NCBI GenBank assembly: GCA_033977485.1
Contig: CM066991.1
Coordinates: 28,827,850-28,891,849, forward strand
DNA from: Hydrangea macrophylla
Lineage: Eukaryota > Streptophyta > Magnoliopsida > Cornales > Hydrangeaceae
Length of the DNA: 64,000 nucleotides
Direction: 5' to 3'
The notes beneath the pieces were generated by a model that did not search any database, had not been told where the DNA came from, and saw only the letters and a program-made list of their open reading frames with translations. Shown one piece after another: positions 1-12,496 of this stretch (positions are counted from its first letter, which is position 1; every line of letters starts with the position of its first letter). The position numbers were made by a program, and so were the translations under genes.

Positions 1-930
1 CTCTAATTATTTCTAAAGATTATAATAAAGAACCTAATAACTCAGTGGTAATTACACCATCTAAAAGAAGGAACCTTCCACTAATCCAACAAGACTTTGG
101 CACATGATGCTAGGTCATATCAATCTAAACAGGATTGGTAGACAAGTCAAAGAAGGGATCTTTGGTGATTTAGTTCTCGAACCAATGGAAGTTTGTGAAT
201 CATGTTAGAGGGTAAAATGACCAAACGACCCTTTCCTCCAAAGGGCAACAGGATCAATGCATTGTTGGAATTAGTTCTTACTAATGTGTGTGGACCAATA
301 AATATTAAAGCTTGGGGTGGCTAAGAGTATATCATTACATGTATTGATGACCACTCTAGGTATGGATATGTGTATCTAATGCAACACAAGTCTGCAGCCA
401 TTGAAAAGTTCAAAGAGTTTAGGACTAAAGTGGAAAAGCAATTAAACACACATATCAAAGCCATTCGATCTGATCAGGGTGGCGAGTACCTCTCTAATGA
501 TTTTATTGATCACCTTGTACAGAATGAGATTTTGTCATAGTTGACTATACCCGTATGCCTTAGCAGAACGGTGTAGCAGAAAGAAAGAACAGAGCTCCTT
601 TAGACATGACTAGGTCGATGATGAGTTATTCAGAGTTACCATTATTTCTTTGGGGTATGCTTTGGAAACTGCTATGTACATACTAAATCTAGTTCCAAGC
701 AAAGTTGTTCCTAAGACATCACAGGATATATGGATTGGACGCAAGCCCTCTTTGCATTATCTCTAGATATGTGGATGTCCAACACATGTACTGAAAGGAA
801 AGATGAACAATTTAGAATCGCGATCGGAAATATGTTACTTTATAGGGTATCCAAAGGGTACTTATGGATGGTATTTTTATGATCCAAGAGAACAGAAAGT
901 GTTTGTTAGAACAAATGCTATTTTCTTAGA
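1..930 (+). pseudogene. Copia-1 GAG-pre-integrase/integrase remnant
   Basis: Left-truncated pol fragment of a Ty1/copia element. The first 70 bases translate to a stretch like NNSVVITPSK, homologous to the copia-2 segment just before the G1 insertion. Next come the integrase core pieces VCGPINI, CIDDHSRYGYVYL and IRSDQGGEYLS, which hold the two catalytic Asp, and then AERKN with the catalytic Glu. Many in-frame stops and frame changes (for example near 325 and 537) show that it is dead. Integrase would insert the element cDNA into chromosomes. The start lies left of the window. The family is clear; exact limits are not. Confidence 0.85.
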
Positions 931-943
931 GGATGGTTAAATC

Positions 944-1927
944 ATGGACCATCAACCTAAAGGAAGGATAGATCTGAGAGAGATAGATAGAGTGCCCTCT
1001 AATCCTCCAACAATTGAAAATGATATAAGACAAGAAAATACCACATCTTCACCCATTTTTGCCCCAGTACCTCGTCGTAGTGGGAGGTTTATCAGCCAAC
1101 TTGATAGATACATGTTCTTAGGAGATGCTTTTGAAGCTGTCTCCATAGAATCTGATTTTGATCTTGCCACATACGAAGAGGCAATGGATGATGTTGATTC
1201 AGCCCATTGGGTCAAAGCTATGAAGGCTGAATTTAAATCTATGGACTCCAATCAGGTGTGGGATCTTATAGAACTTCCTGCCAATATTAAAGCTAACAAG
1301 AGAAAAAGAGGATCTGATGGAAAGATTGAGATATTTAAGACAAGGCTTGTAGTGAAAGGTTATACTCAAAGAGAGGGCACTAACTATGAGGAAACCTTTT
1401 TGGCAGTGGTCATGCTTAAATCTATCATAATACTCTTATCCATTATTGCATGCCTAGATTTTGAGATATAGCAGATGGATGTCAAGACTATAATCTTGAA
1501 TGGCAATCTTGAGGAGGACATCTATATGCAATAAGCAGAAGGGTCCATAGATGGCAGAGAAGGTAACTTGGTATGAAAGCTACAAAAGTCCATTTATGGG
1601 CTTAAGCAAGCATCCAGGAGTTAGAACATTCGATTTGACCAAGTGGTCAAGTCATTTGGTTTCATACATAATCTAGATGAACCATGTGTATATAAGAAAT
1701 GTAAGGGTAAGGTGGTGCCTTTTCTTGTGCTTTGTGTTGATGACATTCTACTCATTCAGAATGATGTAGGGGCATTGTCATCAATTAAGGTTTGGCTAGC
1801 TAGTACTTTTGATATGAGTGATCTAGGAGAGGTGAGCTATCTCCTTGGGATAAAGATCTTTCGAGATCGTAAGCAAAAGATAATAGGATTATTTCAAGCT
1901 GGTTATATCGAGGAGGTACTAAACTAG
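944..1927 (+). pseudogene. Copia-1 reverse transcriptase remnant
   Basis: Reverse transcriptase part of the copia-1 polyprotein. An open stretch at 944-1471 carries the integrase-RT linker, including the VPRRSGR motif, and the RT N-terminus (AMDDVDSAHWVKAMKAEF, then VWDLIELP). A second open stretch at 1643-1927 carries the polymerase active site, here CVDDILL instead of the usual YVDDIL, followed by DMSDLGEVSYLLGIKI. Stops near 1470 and 1533 and an apparent frame change before 1643 separate the halves. The Tyr-to-Cys change next to the DD pair and the stops make activity very unlikely. Confidence 0.85.
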
Positions 1928-1959
1928 GTTTTCCAAGGATAATTCAAAGAAAAGTTTGA

Positions 1960-2700
1960 TACCATTCGGGCATGGTTTAGCGATCTCCAAGGACCAGTGT
2001 CTTAAGACACAAGAGGAGAGGAATTGCATGGCAAGAATTCCCTATGCCTCAGAAGTGGGAAGTCTCATGTATGCGACGTTATACACTAGGCAAGATATCG
2101 ACTTTGCCATTGGCATAGTCAATAGGTATCAATAGAATCCTAGTCTAGAGCACTGGACAACCATCAACCACATTCTTAAGTACTTGAGTAGGACTAAAAA
2201 TTACATGATCATGTATGGCAGCGATGAGTTGATTCTTGTAGGATACACTGACTTAGACTTTATGTTAGATAAAGATTAGAGGAAGTCAACATCTGGACAT
2301 CTGTTTGCCATTGGAGGTGGTGCTGTTAGTTGAAGGAGTATTAAGCACAAATGCATTGCAGACTCAACTACAGAAGTTGAGTATGTGGTAGCTTGTGAAG
2401 CTGTAAAGGAAGCTATTTGACTTAAGAAGTTCCTTATGGAATTCAGGGTGGTACCAACGTCATTGTCACCTATTATGCTATACTACAATAATAGTGGGGT
2501 AGTGGCAGAGTCCAAGGAACCACAGAATGGGAAAGTATGTAGACAGGAAGTATCATCTCATTCGAGATATAGTCCAGTGTGGAGATGTAACTATCACCAA
2601 GATTGCCATTACTGACAATCTTGTGGATCTGTTTACAAAGGCTTTGCCATAGAAAGTCTTTGATCGTCATCTAGATTTTTTAGATCTTAGATGTAGTGGG
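1960..2700 (+). pseudogene. Copia-1 RNase H remnant
   Basis: C-terminal RNase H region of copia-1 pol. Recognisable pieces in order are GSLMYATLYTRQDIDFAIG, the DLDFMLDKD segment, SGHLFAIGGGAVS, CIADSTTEVEYVVACEA (core catalytic Glu region) and HLIRDIVQCGDVTITKIA, ending next to a polypurine tract and LTR. Several Trp/Arg codons have become stops (near 2278, 2331 and 2418). It is homologous over its whole length to the copia-2 copy at 28.6-29.3 kb and the minus-strand copy at 42.7-43.4 kb. Confidence 0.82.
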
Positions 2701-2707
2701 TTATGAG

Positions 2708-2721
2708 TGCAAGTGGGAGTT
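2708..2721 (+). other. Polypurine tract of copia-1
   Basis: The purine-rich run GTGCAAGTGGGAGTT sits immediately before TGTTGGGATT, the first bases of the LTR. The same arrangement recurs at 29321-29334 and, reversed, at 42731-42743. It would prime plus-strand DNA synthesis. Confidence 0.75.
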
Positions 2722-4237
2722 TGTTGGGATTGTGCCCTCAAACCCAATTTTTATGTATTTGAGATTTGATATTATATATATGGATATCATATTTGCATTT
2801 CTTTATGTACGTGTCATGAGATGATTGATGTAATCCACAAGTGTCATAGTAAGTAATTTATGTGTTTATGAGATACATACAAGGGAGATATAAATTACGA
2901 TTCTTTGATACTTAGAACTTGTCACTGTGGATGATGAGACTGGATATCTCATTAGGAGTACATTATAGCATAATTAACTACCATTGGATGAAGTGATGAA
3001 TCTCAATCACCTGAGTATGACTCCTAGTTAATATGCTAGTGCTTATAGTGCATTGATGGAGCATGAGCTTTCCTATTGACATTTAAAACTGTCAACAGTT
3101 GATAGGAACCCATATTGTACAAGGTATGTGTTCTCAATCTTAACACGAATATGGATATAGACTATGGATGTAACTGCTTTGACTTACCAATTAGTGAGGT
3201 ATTATAAGACCAACAATTAGGTATCTTGGGTATGTCATATTCATAGGATTGTGAACATATATTATCAAGATAGAATTACCCTCTGATAAAGAGTATGCAT
3301 TCCCTTGAGAATGTCACCAAGTTGATTACTGAGAACTATAGTCTTGTTGATAAGTAGTTATCAACATGTTTGGTAATCATAAAAGGTGAATGGGACTCAA
3401 GGAATGGACAATGTAATCATCATTCAGGTCGACCATAATAGCTATTCGACTACTTAAATATGATCATGAATGCTGACAGTAAAGGGACATTAATATAACA
3501 TACAAGTCTAGCTATCGCTTCAGATTTGGTCTTTTACATTGGAGTACAGTTATCATTTTATAGTGGAGTTAACAATAATTGATTACTTGGTTAGTTCACT
3601 GATCAAAGAGTTTGATTATGGGAATTAACAACTGGGCTAAGCCAATAATAAAGAACCTAGGAGGTCCCACTCTTATCTCTACCACAATGCTTGGAAAGAC
3701 ATATGAGGATGATGAACAAATCAATTGAAATAGTTTGAGTAGATTGAAGATTCGAAAGATCAAACTTGTTTCGATCGATTGAACTATGGTTCAGTTCAAT
3801 CGATTAAACTTGTTTCGATAGATTAAAAGTTCAATCGCTCGAAGGTGTTTTGATCGATTAAAACCTAAATTTGGTTTAGAAATCTAGAAATAGGGCAGCT
3901 GCATACAAAAAAAGTTTGAACAGCGTTTTTATTCTAGAAAGCTGCAAAAACTGTTTTAGGGTTCCCAAACCTTCCTTCCTCCTCCATTAGGGTTCCCACC
4001 AACCCTAGTCCTTCCAGGAAGTGTTTATAGGACACATAAGAGTAAAGATCATCTAGAGGAGGCTGCTGGAAATTGAAGAATTTAGAATTTGGTTCAGGAC
4101 CACGAGGTATAATTCTTATCCCTTTCTTGTACGCATCTATAAAATTGATAAGTAGTAGATCCGTGCATACCAATATGTTTTTGAAACTCAATTTTTTGCT
4201 ACGTATAAGATTTAAATTTTTGTAATATAAACCTACA
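2722..4237 (+). repeat. Copia LTR, shared by copia-1 (3') and copia-2 (5')
   Basis: About 1.5 kb starting TGTTGGGATTGTGCCCTC and ending CCTACA. It is homologous to the LTR that begins at 29335 and resumes after the N1 insertion to 37952. It lies directly after the copia-1 polypurine tract and about 400 bp before the copia-2 gag start, so it serves as 3' LTR of one body and 5' LTR of the next. It contains TTCGATCGATTGAAC-type dyads at 3770-3860. No clear tRNA-iMet primer site follows, so the right end is uncertain by tens of bases. Confidence 0.8.
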
Positions 4238-4645
4238 ATCATTCCATTTTGAGGGTACAATACTCATTAGTTACTAATGTGAACTTCCTACAGATAGGAT
4301 CAATGAGACGTGTTAAAAGGTGATCACCACACGGGGGCGCTACTTAAGGCGGTTGTCATTGGATCCTAGTTAATAGTACACACTAGCTAAGCTATGAATA
4401 AGGGATCCCACATAGGGCATTATTCAGAAACTTAGAAATCAAATGGTTTGGGAGTCATGACTTATTTTGCAAGATGATCAATCGAAAGATCGAATAATGA
4501 CCACCACACGGAGGCTTTATTCCTTTGTTTTGATATTCCGACGACTTTGTTTTAAAATAAGAGTTTTTTAAGGATTCTTTTATTTTATACTATCTTATCT
4601 TGATATCTATATTAAAATGTCTGTTACTCTTTTTCAGAATTTATA
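4238..4645 (+). other. Copia-2 leader between LTR and gag
   Basis: No gene here. It holds the untranslated leader of copia-2. A near-repeat GACCACCACACGGAGGC / GATCACCACACGGGGGC occurs twice (about 4321 and 4499). The expected primer-binding sequence TGGTATCAGAGC is not recognisable. Confidence 0.6.
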
Positions 4646-5949
4646 ATGTCTGGATCTACATTTAGTCCTCTTGCCACCATACTCACACAGAACAAACTAA
4701 CTGGAAACAACTACACTGAATGGAAACGTAATCAGGATATCATTTTAACTGTGAAGGATCACATTTATATCCTCACTATCCCATGCTCTGATGAACCCGC
4801 AGCAAATGCTTCAGTAGCTGCCAGACACGAGTTCGACAAATGGAAGAAGTCGAATGGGATGGCTCATTGCTACATTATGGCTTCCATGGCTGGTGTGTTG
4901 CAACACCAATTCTAATCGAATGATTCCGCTAGTGCCATCATGACCTCCCTGAAAGGAATGTTTGGGGAGCATAAGTGACCTGCTAGGAAGATCACCATGC
5001 AAAAAATCATGAGTGCAAAAATGTTAGAACTCCAATTAGAGAGCACACTTTAAAAATGATTGGTTACTTAAATGAACTAGAGACTCTAGGTTCCAACATT
5101 GACGCATAGACCCAAGTTGATATGATCCTCAACTTGCTGCTTCAATCATTCACTCAATTTAAACTCAATTACAATATGAATTAAATGGATTTTCAATAAG
5201 CGAACTGATGAGCTCTCTTCAGTCAGAAGAAGGGGTGATCAAATCTGGGAGTAACGTTTTAAACATTAAAAAAGGCACTTCTTCCCGATCTATGTCGAAG
5301 AGTAAGAAATGAAAGAAAAAGGCTAGCACTAGTGGTTCAAGTGTTGGACCAGTCACAAAGATTGAAAAATCTAAGGGAGACAAGGAGAAAGCAGGTGGTC
5401 AAGGCAAAGGAAAGTGTTTCCAATGCGGGGACAAAGGCAACTAGAAGAGGAACTGTTCGAAATTCTTAACAACAAGAGTTCAAGGTATGATCGAATCACA
5501 TTTGATTGAAGTAAGTTTTATAATGGATACTTCAAACATTTGGTGCATTGATTCTGGTGCGACTAATCATATCTGTAATTTGTTATAGGGGTTCAGATCA
5601 ACCAGGAGGTGCAGTGATGGAAAGATGGTGCTAACTCTACGTTCTAGCGTAACCATTTTTTTGGTTGCTATATGAGTACTAGTTTTAGAATTTCCATACA
5701 ATAAGACTTTAGTTTTATCAAATGTAGTTTACATCCCTTTAATGAGAAGTAATTTAATTTTACTTTCAGAACTTTCAAATAAATATTATTCTCTCTTTTA
5801 GAACTAAAGTTGTGATCAAAAGAAATGGTTCTTTTGTGTGTTCTGGTATTAAGTTGAATGGTTTGTATGTGATTACTCCAATTAATTCTAATGATTCTAA
5901 TATGGAACTTAATAACTCAGTGCTAATTCCACCATCTAAAAGAAAGGAA
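4646..5949 (+). pseudogene. Copia-2 gag, zinc knuckle, protease and GAG-pre-integrase (5' part)
   Basis: Capsid-type gag starting MSGSTFSPLATILTQNKL, with the GNNYTEWKR and WKKSNGMAHCYIMASM motifs of plant UBN2-like copia gag. The first stop falls after 90 codons (4915). Further on, a basic linker leads to a zinc knuckle near 5415-5460 (CFQCG, then the His replaced by Asn, a stop, and a final Cys). The protease site WCIDSGATNHI near 5540-5575 keeps the Asp. A GAG-pre-integrase piece at 5812-5949 (IKRNGSFVCSGIKLNGLYVI) ends exactly where G1 is inserted; the reading continues at 26683. Stops throughout make it non-functional. Confidence 0.87.
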
Positions 5950-5954
5950 CCATC
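5950..5954 (+). repeat. Target site duplication of G1, left copy (CCATC)
   Basis: CCATC here and at 26678-26682 flank the TG...CA ends of G1. Removing the element and one copy restores the copia sequence GGAACCATCCACTAATC, matching the homologous site in copia-1 at about 70-95. Confidence 0.93.
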
Positions 5955-8847
5955 TGTAGACACCCCGATTTTGACCAAACGTCGAATTAAGGAGAGTGTC
6001 ACCTCCATATCCAATGATGACAAGGAACGAAAAATTCGAAGTGTTCCAAGCTCTTCAGAATGAAATACCAGGTGTTTAGGAGAATTCAGGTATAAAATAC
6101 CACTTTAGAAAAGATCTTCGAAAATAAGTTTTTTTAAGAAAAAGGAGAAAAGAAAAGACCTAAAAAGGGGAAGTTCAACAGAAACCGGCACATAGCAGTT
6201 GTTTGCGGCACTCAGTGACTGCCGAACAGCACTCAGTGAGTGCCGAACGGCAATCATAGAATGCCGGAGTGGCATTTACTGAGTGCCACCAACAATTTCT
6301 GACTGCCGTTTGCTTTAACAGTCCGTATTTTGTAGTACAATACGTATATGTATGCGGATAAAAACAAAAAAACTGATAAAGTAAGGTTGACAAAAATGCG
6401 GTAATCAATAATTTGGTGCGGCACTTACTGAGAGCCGCGCGGCAGTCACGGAATGCCACCGCGGCTTTCACGGAGTGCCGCAGCGGCATCCACTGACTGC
6501 CGCAAAGGATTTTTGACTGCCGCCTTCTGCAGCAGTCTTTCTATTTTCAGGAAGTATGTATTGTACCACCAAATGAGACATTTACACCTGTCTTTTACTC
6601 CAAATTCACTGAGAATACTTGGTATTTTTTTGTCTACAAAAGAAGGAGGATCTTCCTTGGGAGGATATACAAAAAATATACAAGAAGTGGATACCAAAAT
6701 ATACCAATATAACATATTTGAGAGAGATAGAGAGTTTTGGAGAGCTTGAAGAAGAGCTTGGAAGATCTTCAAAGTAGAGAAGCTTTGAGGATAGTTGGAG
6801 GTGATCCTCTAAATTTTAGTTATGTTTTCATTCTTGTGTTTCTTTCTTTCTTGTGTTTTCATTCTTGTGTTTTCTTCTTTTTTATACATTTCTTTTGGAA
6901 TTCTTGGAGATCTTCAATGTCTCTCTTGAAATCTTTTGAGTTTGATCTTTTGAATCTCATGTAAGCTTATGCTTCACATAGGAGTCAAAGTTTGATCATC
7001 ACTTCATTTTATAAGCAAATAGATGGATTCAAGTCCATACTTATGACTTGGGTCCTCTGCCTTGATGTTTCATGGAATCCTTTCTATATTCCTTTGAGAC
7101 TCATGAGTATTAGTCATGTCTTCATCTTCAATGACCATCAAGTGGTAGGAGGAAGTAGTTTGAGTCTAAGTCCATCTCCATGGTTTAGATTCATTATCTT
7201 GAGATTTCATGAAGCCTATTAATACTTCATTTGAAATCTACAAATATAAGGGTCTTTAGCCTCCAATGACCATCAAATGGTAGGAGAAAATGGTTTGGTT
7301 TAAGTCCAACTTCATGGTCTAATAGTTTGGGTTAACAAATAAAAGTTGAACTTGACAATGAAAAAGTGGATTCATAAACTGGTTTTGATCAAAGATTTTT
7401 AGTTCGAAATCTAACCATTGGAATCAAGTGAAACCAACGGAAAAGTGTCAATAACACAATGTTTTACCACTGTAATTTTTGTTTTAAGGAGATTTCATGT
7501 TTAAAGTGGTTTGGTCATGAGTTTTGTGAAGTCATTACAATCTGTCCAGAGTTTCAGAACAGTAACACTCTTTTGAAATAAGTAAATCAGAACCTTAATA
7601 AAGTATTTGTGACCCAAAATAATTTTTTCTAAGTTGATTAATGTGTTAGGAAGTCACCCTAAAAAGAAGAAAGCATTTCATATCTTTTTGCTATTTTTAG
7701 AAAATCGTGCAAGAACTCTGGACAGAAGGTTGTAAAATGCTGAGTGATGTCTGGTTTTTGTCTAATTCCCGGAGATCCAACCGTTGAAATTTTGATTTCT
7801 TTTTTGGGTTAAAAACTAGACACACAGAGGCATCTTGTGTCCAAAATTCACCAAGATCAAGCCACGGGAACCATGCTTTCTATTTCTTTAAAGTTATGAT
7901 CTGCTCTCAGCAATTTCCAGAATTCTGCAAGTTTTAACCAATCTTATGAGTAGTGACTTAGATGATATTTTCATGAGTTAAGGTCCAAACCATGTTTCAA
8001 TAATGATTAGTTAAGCTTGAATTCAAAGTTTAAATGATCTAAATCATTGAGTACTCCAATAATTTATTCTTTTCATGTACATATTCATCCATATGGCTTG
8101 ACACTTATAATTAGGACTTGGTTGCTTTAGATTTAATTACATTTGATAGATTTAAGCTAGAAATTCAGGGTTGTTATTTCTAACTTCGTATCTTGTATAG
8201 CATGTGGACTAACCCTTTGTTTTGCAGCGCTGTTAAGGCATGATTTCTTGAACTCCTCTTAATTTATTTTAATTTCTTGATTTTATCGATTTTCTTGACC
8301 TTTATACGCGACACATTAGAATGAAGATTTTGCCTTAAATGTATATATTTGAATTAGAGACTCTTTTCTTAAGTTTTTATTTAATCGCATGCATTGCACG
8401 TTTCATATTCGCGGCTGGATCCCGGGTAAGTTCTCTCGTTCTTTTATTGCATATCATATTGCTTGCTGCTTGAATTACGTGGCTTTTTGAATGATATTTT
8501 GTAAATTGGTAATTTTACACCATTTTGACATGTTTGTGTAATGTATACGTATACCTATGTATTAGTTGAGGGCATGCTTAGATTAGTAATTTAATTAAAA
8601 GGATGTTGAGTAGAGGCCTATCGCGAGATAGGATGAGAAGGGGTGTTTTAGTTCGATGGGCTCCTTCCCTTCTCATTCCATAATCCCCGGACCTAGTTAA
8701 TCTTTGGTTTCGCAAAAGATCAGTTGCTTTAAAATGGTTTCTTAATTTTCCTTTTAAAAATTAATTGGCAACTCATTTGTTTTGAATTTGAAATTTAAAA
8801 GAACTTTAAAAGAAAAGCTGTGGGTAAGAAAAATTGGGATATCCACA
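5955..8847 (+). repeat. G1 5' LTR
   Basis: Starts TGTAGACACCCCGATTTTGA and ends GGGATATCCACA. It is co-linear with 23749-26677. The main difference is a 32-bp deletion at about 6058 between two CAGAA direct repeats that are both present in the 3' copy. The TATA box of the 3' copy (TATAAAAG, 24456) reads TACAAAAG here (6635). Short reading frames in both strands around 6175-6770 come from the dyad cluster and are not considered coding. No other gene is seen. Confidence 0.92.
6184..6536 (+). promoter_or_regulatory. GGCACTC/GAGTGCC dyad cluster in the G1 5' LTR
   Basis: Two blocks (about 6184-6330 and 6414-6536) each hold many copies of GCGGCACTCAGTGACTGCCG-like units, which are imperfect palindromes. 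The cluster ends about 100 bp before the TATA position of the LTR, a typical enhancer position. The same units occur upstream of the two antisense genes. A regulatory role is inferred. Confidence 0.6.
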
Positions 8848-8850
8848 ATC

Positions 8851-8868
8851 TGGAGACTCTGCTGGGGA
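8851..8868 (+). other. G1 primer-binding site
   Basis: TGGAGACTCTGCTGGGGA follows the LTR end after a 3-base spacer (ATC). It differs by one base from the Tat/Ogre site TGGCGACTCTGCTGGGGA seen intact in G2, which also has an ATC spacer. In Ogre elements this site is attributed to a tRNA-Arg 3' end. Confidence 0.85.
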
Positions 8869-9886
8869 TCGAACCGAGAATCTCTGGTTTCGCAGACTAG
8901 AATTCTGATTTTTGGTTCACTCGAGGATTAGACTTGAAAAATATCCTCTTAATCGAATTAGTTTATCTTTGTGTGCCTGTTGCATTTCACTTGCATGTCC
9001 AGCCAGTCGATTGCACGGAACAATGACCTTGGAGGCTCGGGGCAACCCGGTCGGTCAAGTTATCATGGGACTGTGTGATCACCCTTGATCTTATACCATG
9101 ATTTGGTATATTAAGCATCCTATCGGATGTGTGTCAAGGGTCCCTTATTTGACCAAAACCCAGCTTTTGCATAGTAGTTTCTATAGAACCTTTCAATCTT
9201 AGGAAATCAACTCTTGATTAGGATTATGTGCTAGGGAGTTTTGTATGCCCGGAAGGGATTACTTGAGATGGTGACGATACTTGCTTGATGAAAGATGTAT
9301 AATCTTTTAATCACCTTTTAGCAATTTCTCCTCATGTTCCACGACATTTGGAGAACATACCGAACCCTGATTATAAGATTATACTTCTTATATCATGTTT
9401 AGCTAAGCATCATTGACCTTGTATGTATCCAAATTCATGGAAAGTACGGTGACAATCCGGTCATGTGATCCCCCTGCCCAAAGATTTTTTTTCTTTTCAA
9501 CTAAAATTCCCAAACAAACCTTTGTTAAAACATATTTCACAAAAGAAAAATTCGAAAATTCTTGAAATTATTTTTGTAGAAGAATGTTCTCAAAAAGCAC
9601 TTTCAAGCATTGTTTTCAAAATCTTTTTACCATCCAAGAAAAGCTTTTCAAAGGAATTTTGAAAATTTTTGAATATCCAACCTCTGGGAGGGTAGTGAGA
9701 TCACAATGAGAGGAGAAATCAGCGCACTTGACATGGGTGAGGATTTTATGTGCTTATATGCTTGTGTTAGGATTAGGATTTTTCTTTTTCCTTGGCATAT
9801 AGAATAGGCACACACACACACACATGCATTGCATCCGTGTGACATATAAAAAAGGTTTTTACTAAACGTCTTTTAAAAATGTATCT
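8869..9886 (+). other. G1 5' untranslated leader
   Basis: About 1 kb between primer site and gag. I see no convincing ORF1 of the kind placed before gag in Ogre elements. The stretch 9470-9660 is A/T-rich, and a short (CA)n tract lies at about 9810-9824. Confidence 0.6.
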
Positions 9887-11340
9887 TTGTGTGACAAAAG
9901 AAAGTGGGTAAAAAGTCTTAAAAAGAAAATTTCAAAATTTGTTATAGGAGCAAAAATAGCATCAACGTCAAACGAAGCGTGGTTTAGGGATCCCACGGCG
10001 AGGCTGGTAAGAAGAGAATACGCTGACATGGCCGAAGAAAGAAACAACGAAGAAATAGATGGGTTAAGGACACTGGTAGAACAACAAGCAGAGCAAATGA
10101 GGCAACAGGCCGAAAACATGAACCGCATGATGGGGATGATAGAAGAACTGAATCGTCGACCACCACATGTAATTCCGCCTGTTATGGACTCACCTTTGGG
10201 AGGAGGGGAAGGAGATTGGTTCGATGATCAGGTGGCACAATGGACTGATGCACTATGGGCCAACAGAGACAGAGAGAAAGCTGAGAAGGAGAAGCTACTG
10301 ACCGAGAAAATAGAGAAGTTGGAAAGGGTGATGCGCAAAGCTCAGGGAGTTGATACCTATTTGATGGAGTTGGAAGGTCTGTATGACAGGGTCCACGAGA
10401 CGCTGCCTGCCGGGTTTTAGATGCCAATTTTTGACAAGTTTGACGGGACTGGGAATCCTCGTAGCCATGTAAGGATGTGTATTGGGGCTTTCCAACCAAG
10501 TGGGCTGAGCACAACCATGATGGCAGTCCTATTCCAACAGACTCTGACCGGGGCTGCTTTATCCTGGTATCTTACTCTCGAACCAAGCAAAGCCAGGGTG
10601 TGGGAGGAAGTAATCAAAGCATTTGTGGCACAATACGAATACAATCAAGATTTAGATGTCACTGTCTGAGATTTGGAGACCACTAGGCAAGGGAACAAAG
10701 AATCATTCGTCGAATACCTGAGCAGATGGAGGGGAAAGGCAGCCAAAATGGTATAAAGGCCGTCTGAGAAGGACCAGATCCGAATGCTGATGAAAAACCT
10801 ACAGCCAGTGTACCAAGAAAAGATGAGATTCACTGAATGGGCCAGAAAGGAAATCAAGAGAATAGAAGATGCAATCCAAGAGGGGGTAATCAAGAGAGAG
10901 GAACAACCAAATCGGTATAGGAGGCCGAACTACGGATCCAACGGAGGACAAACGGGGGGTCACTCCCGCCCCATCGATGTCAATGCACTGAATGGGCCAG
11001 AAAGGAAATTTGACATAACACCGAGGAGAGGAGGGGACAAAGCACCAAGGAAGTTCTTAGATTTGGGAGTGTCACTATCAACTGCCCTCGATAGACTGTT
11101 AGCGAAGGGGCATCTCCGTCAGTTGGAATCTTGACCTCTACCAAGTCCACTTCTGCCAAATTTCCAAGGGGACCTCTTCTAAAAATTTCATCAGCAGAAG
11201 GGTCACTCAACGGATCGGTGTATGAGATTAAGGCACGAAATCCAGAACCTCATTGATAACAAAGTAATTTCAGAACCACCTACCAAAGCTCCAAATGTTA
11301 CTAAAAACCCGCTTCCGAATCATCAAGCTGTGCTACCACC
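9887..11340 (+). pseudogene. G1 gag (capsid and zinc-knuckle remnant)
   Basis: Structural protein of a Tat-type element. The start is taken at 9887; a second Met at 10028 (MAEERNNEEIDGL) is a plausible alternative. The N-terminal part has a heptad-like EQQAEQMRQQAENM stretch suggesting a coiled coil. The retrotransposon gag core follows: FDKFDGTGNPRSHVRM, ALSWYLTLEPSKARVWEE and ESFVEYLSRWRGKAAKM. A knuckle-like HQQKGHSTDRCMRLRHEIQ follows near 11186-11245, but its first Cys is missing. All pieces are in one frame, broken by stops at 10418, 10667, about 10755 and 11132. Confidence 0.88.
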
Positions 11341-11344
11341 GTAG

Positions 11345-12415
11345 GGCCTTTATCTCCTGGGGATGGAAGAAGCAACCTTCGATCCGTCTAGGCTAATCAC
11401 TAAGGCCGGGACACCAAGAAAGTCATACCAGCTACCTAAGGATTCGACAATCTGTGCTTTGGAGGATCAACCGGAGAAGAGTAAAATGGGACAGCCAGAC
11501 TGGTGGATTCAAGGGAGTGACAGTCGGAACGTGAGTCAAGTAAAAGATGATCTTTGGTACGAGAGCGACAAAGAAACAGAGATGGTGGAGGGTGCTCTGA
11601 AAGTTGATTCAGAAGTTAACAATCTGTGGGCAAGAGAAGAAGTCAGTCATTTAACTCGGTCAGGCAGACACTTTAAACCGCATGAGCTAGAGGAAGAACA
11701 TCCAGGGAGAGAGTTGGACAAAGGAAAAGGGAAGATGAATGAAGAAGAGGAAGAAGACAGGGTTCTAAAGCAGATGAAGAAAACTCGAGCCAATATCACC
11801 ATTTGGGGGTTGCTGATAGCATCAAAACGCCACAGGCAGGCAGTGTTGGACGCCCTAAATCAATCTGATGTTCCCATCAACACAGCACCGGAAGATATCA
11901 TGGGAATGATTGGCAGAATTCCAACCTTGGCTATTACCTTTTCTTCAAATGACATGCCCCCCGGAGGACCCATGCTCAACAAGCCATTGTATGTCACTGT
12001 TGAATGTTTGGGGAACGCCGTGCCCGCTTGTCTCGTTGACAACGGGTCTGCTCTGAATGTATGCCCATTTCGAACAGCCAAATGAATGGGCTTAGATGAA
12101 TCGTCTTTCGTGCCTTCCCAACAAAAGGTCAGGGCATATGACAACACTTAGAGAACGGTCATGGGCATCATCTTTCTTAATCTTGTTATTGGACCAGTGG
12201 AGAAAGAAGCTGAATTCCAAATCATTGATATCCACGCTTCCTTTAATCTACTGCTAGGGAGGCCATGGTTGGATAGCTTGGGTGCCATACCATCCACCAT
12301 TCACCAAAAGGTAAAATGCGTTTGGAAGAGTAAAGTCTGTGACATTCTCGGGGATAGTTGGGTTCGTTCGTCTGAAGCATCATCAAGCACACCGGTTTTG
12401 GAGTTACAGCTATAA
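11345..12415 (+). pseudogene. G1 aspartic protease region
   Basis: Continues the gag frame. An acidic linker (EVSHLTRSGRHFKP, then KGKGKMNEEEEEDRVLKQ) precedes the protease, whose active-site motif is LVDNGSALNVCP near 12031-12066 (DNG in place of the retroviral DTG, as is common in Tat elements). The second conserved block is FNLLLGRPWLDSLGAIPST near 12240-12300. It would cleave the Gag-Pol precursor. Stops at 12083 and about 12149, and the end at 12413, break it. Confidence 0.82.
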
Positions 12416-12496
12416 GAAGAAGGATCAAATATGGGAGGGTTCGAGTTCATCGGCATGATTGAAGAGGAAAAGCCAAAAGAATTCCTGCCACTATAA

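Noticed and set aside
6175..6772. Overlapping short reading frames on both strands in the G1 LTR, repeated at 24098-24609
   Set aside because: They follow the dyad cluster and are not conserved as protein between the two LTRs; no known domain.
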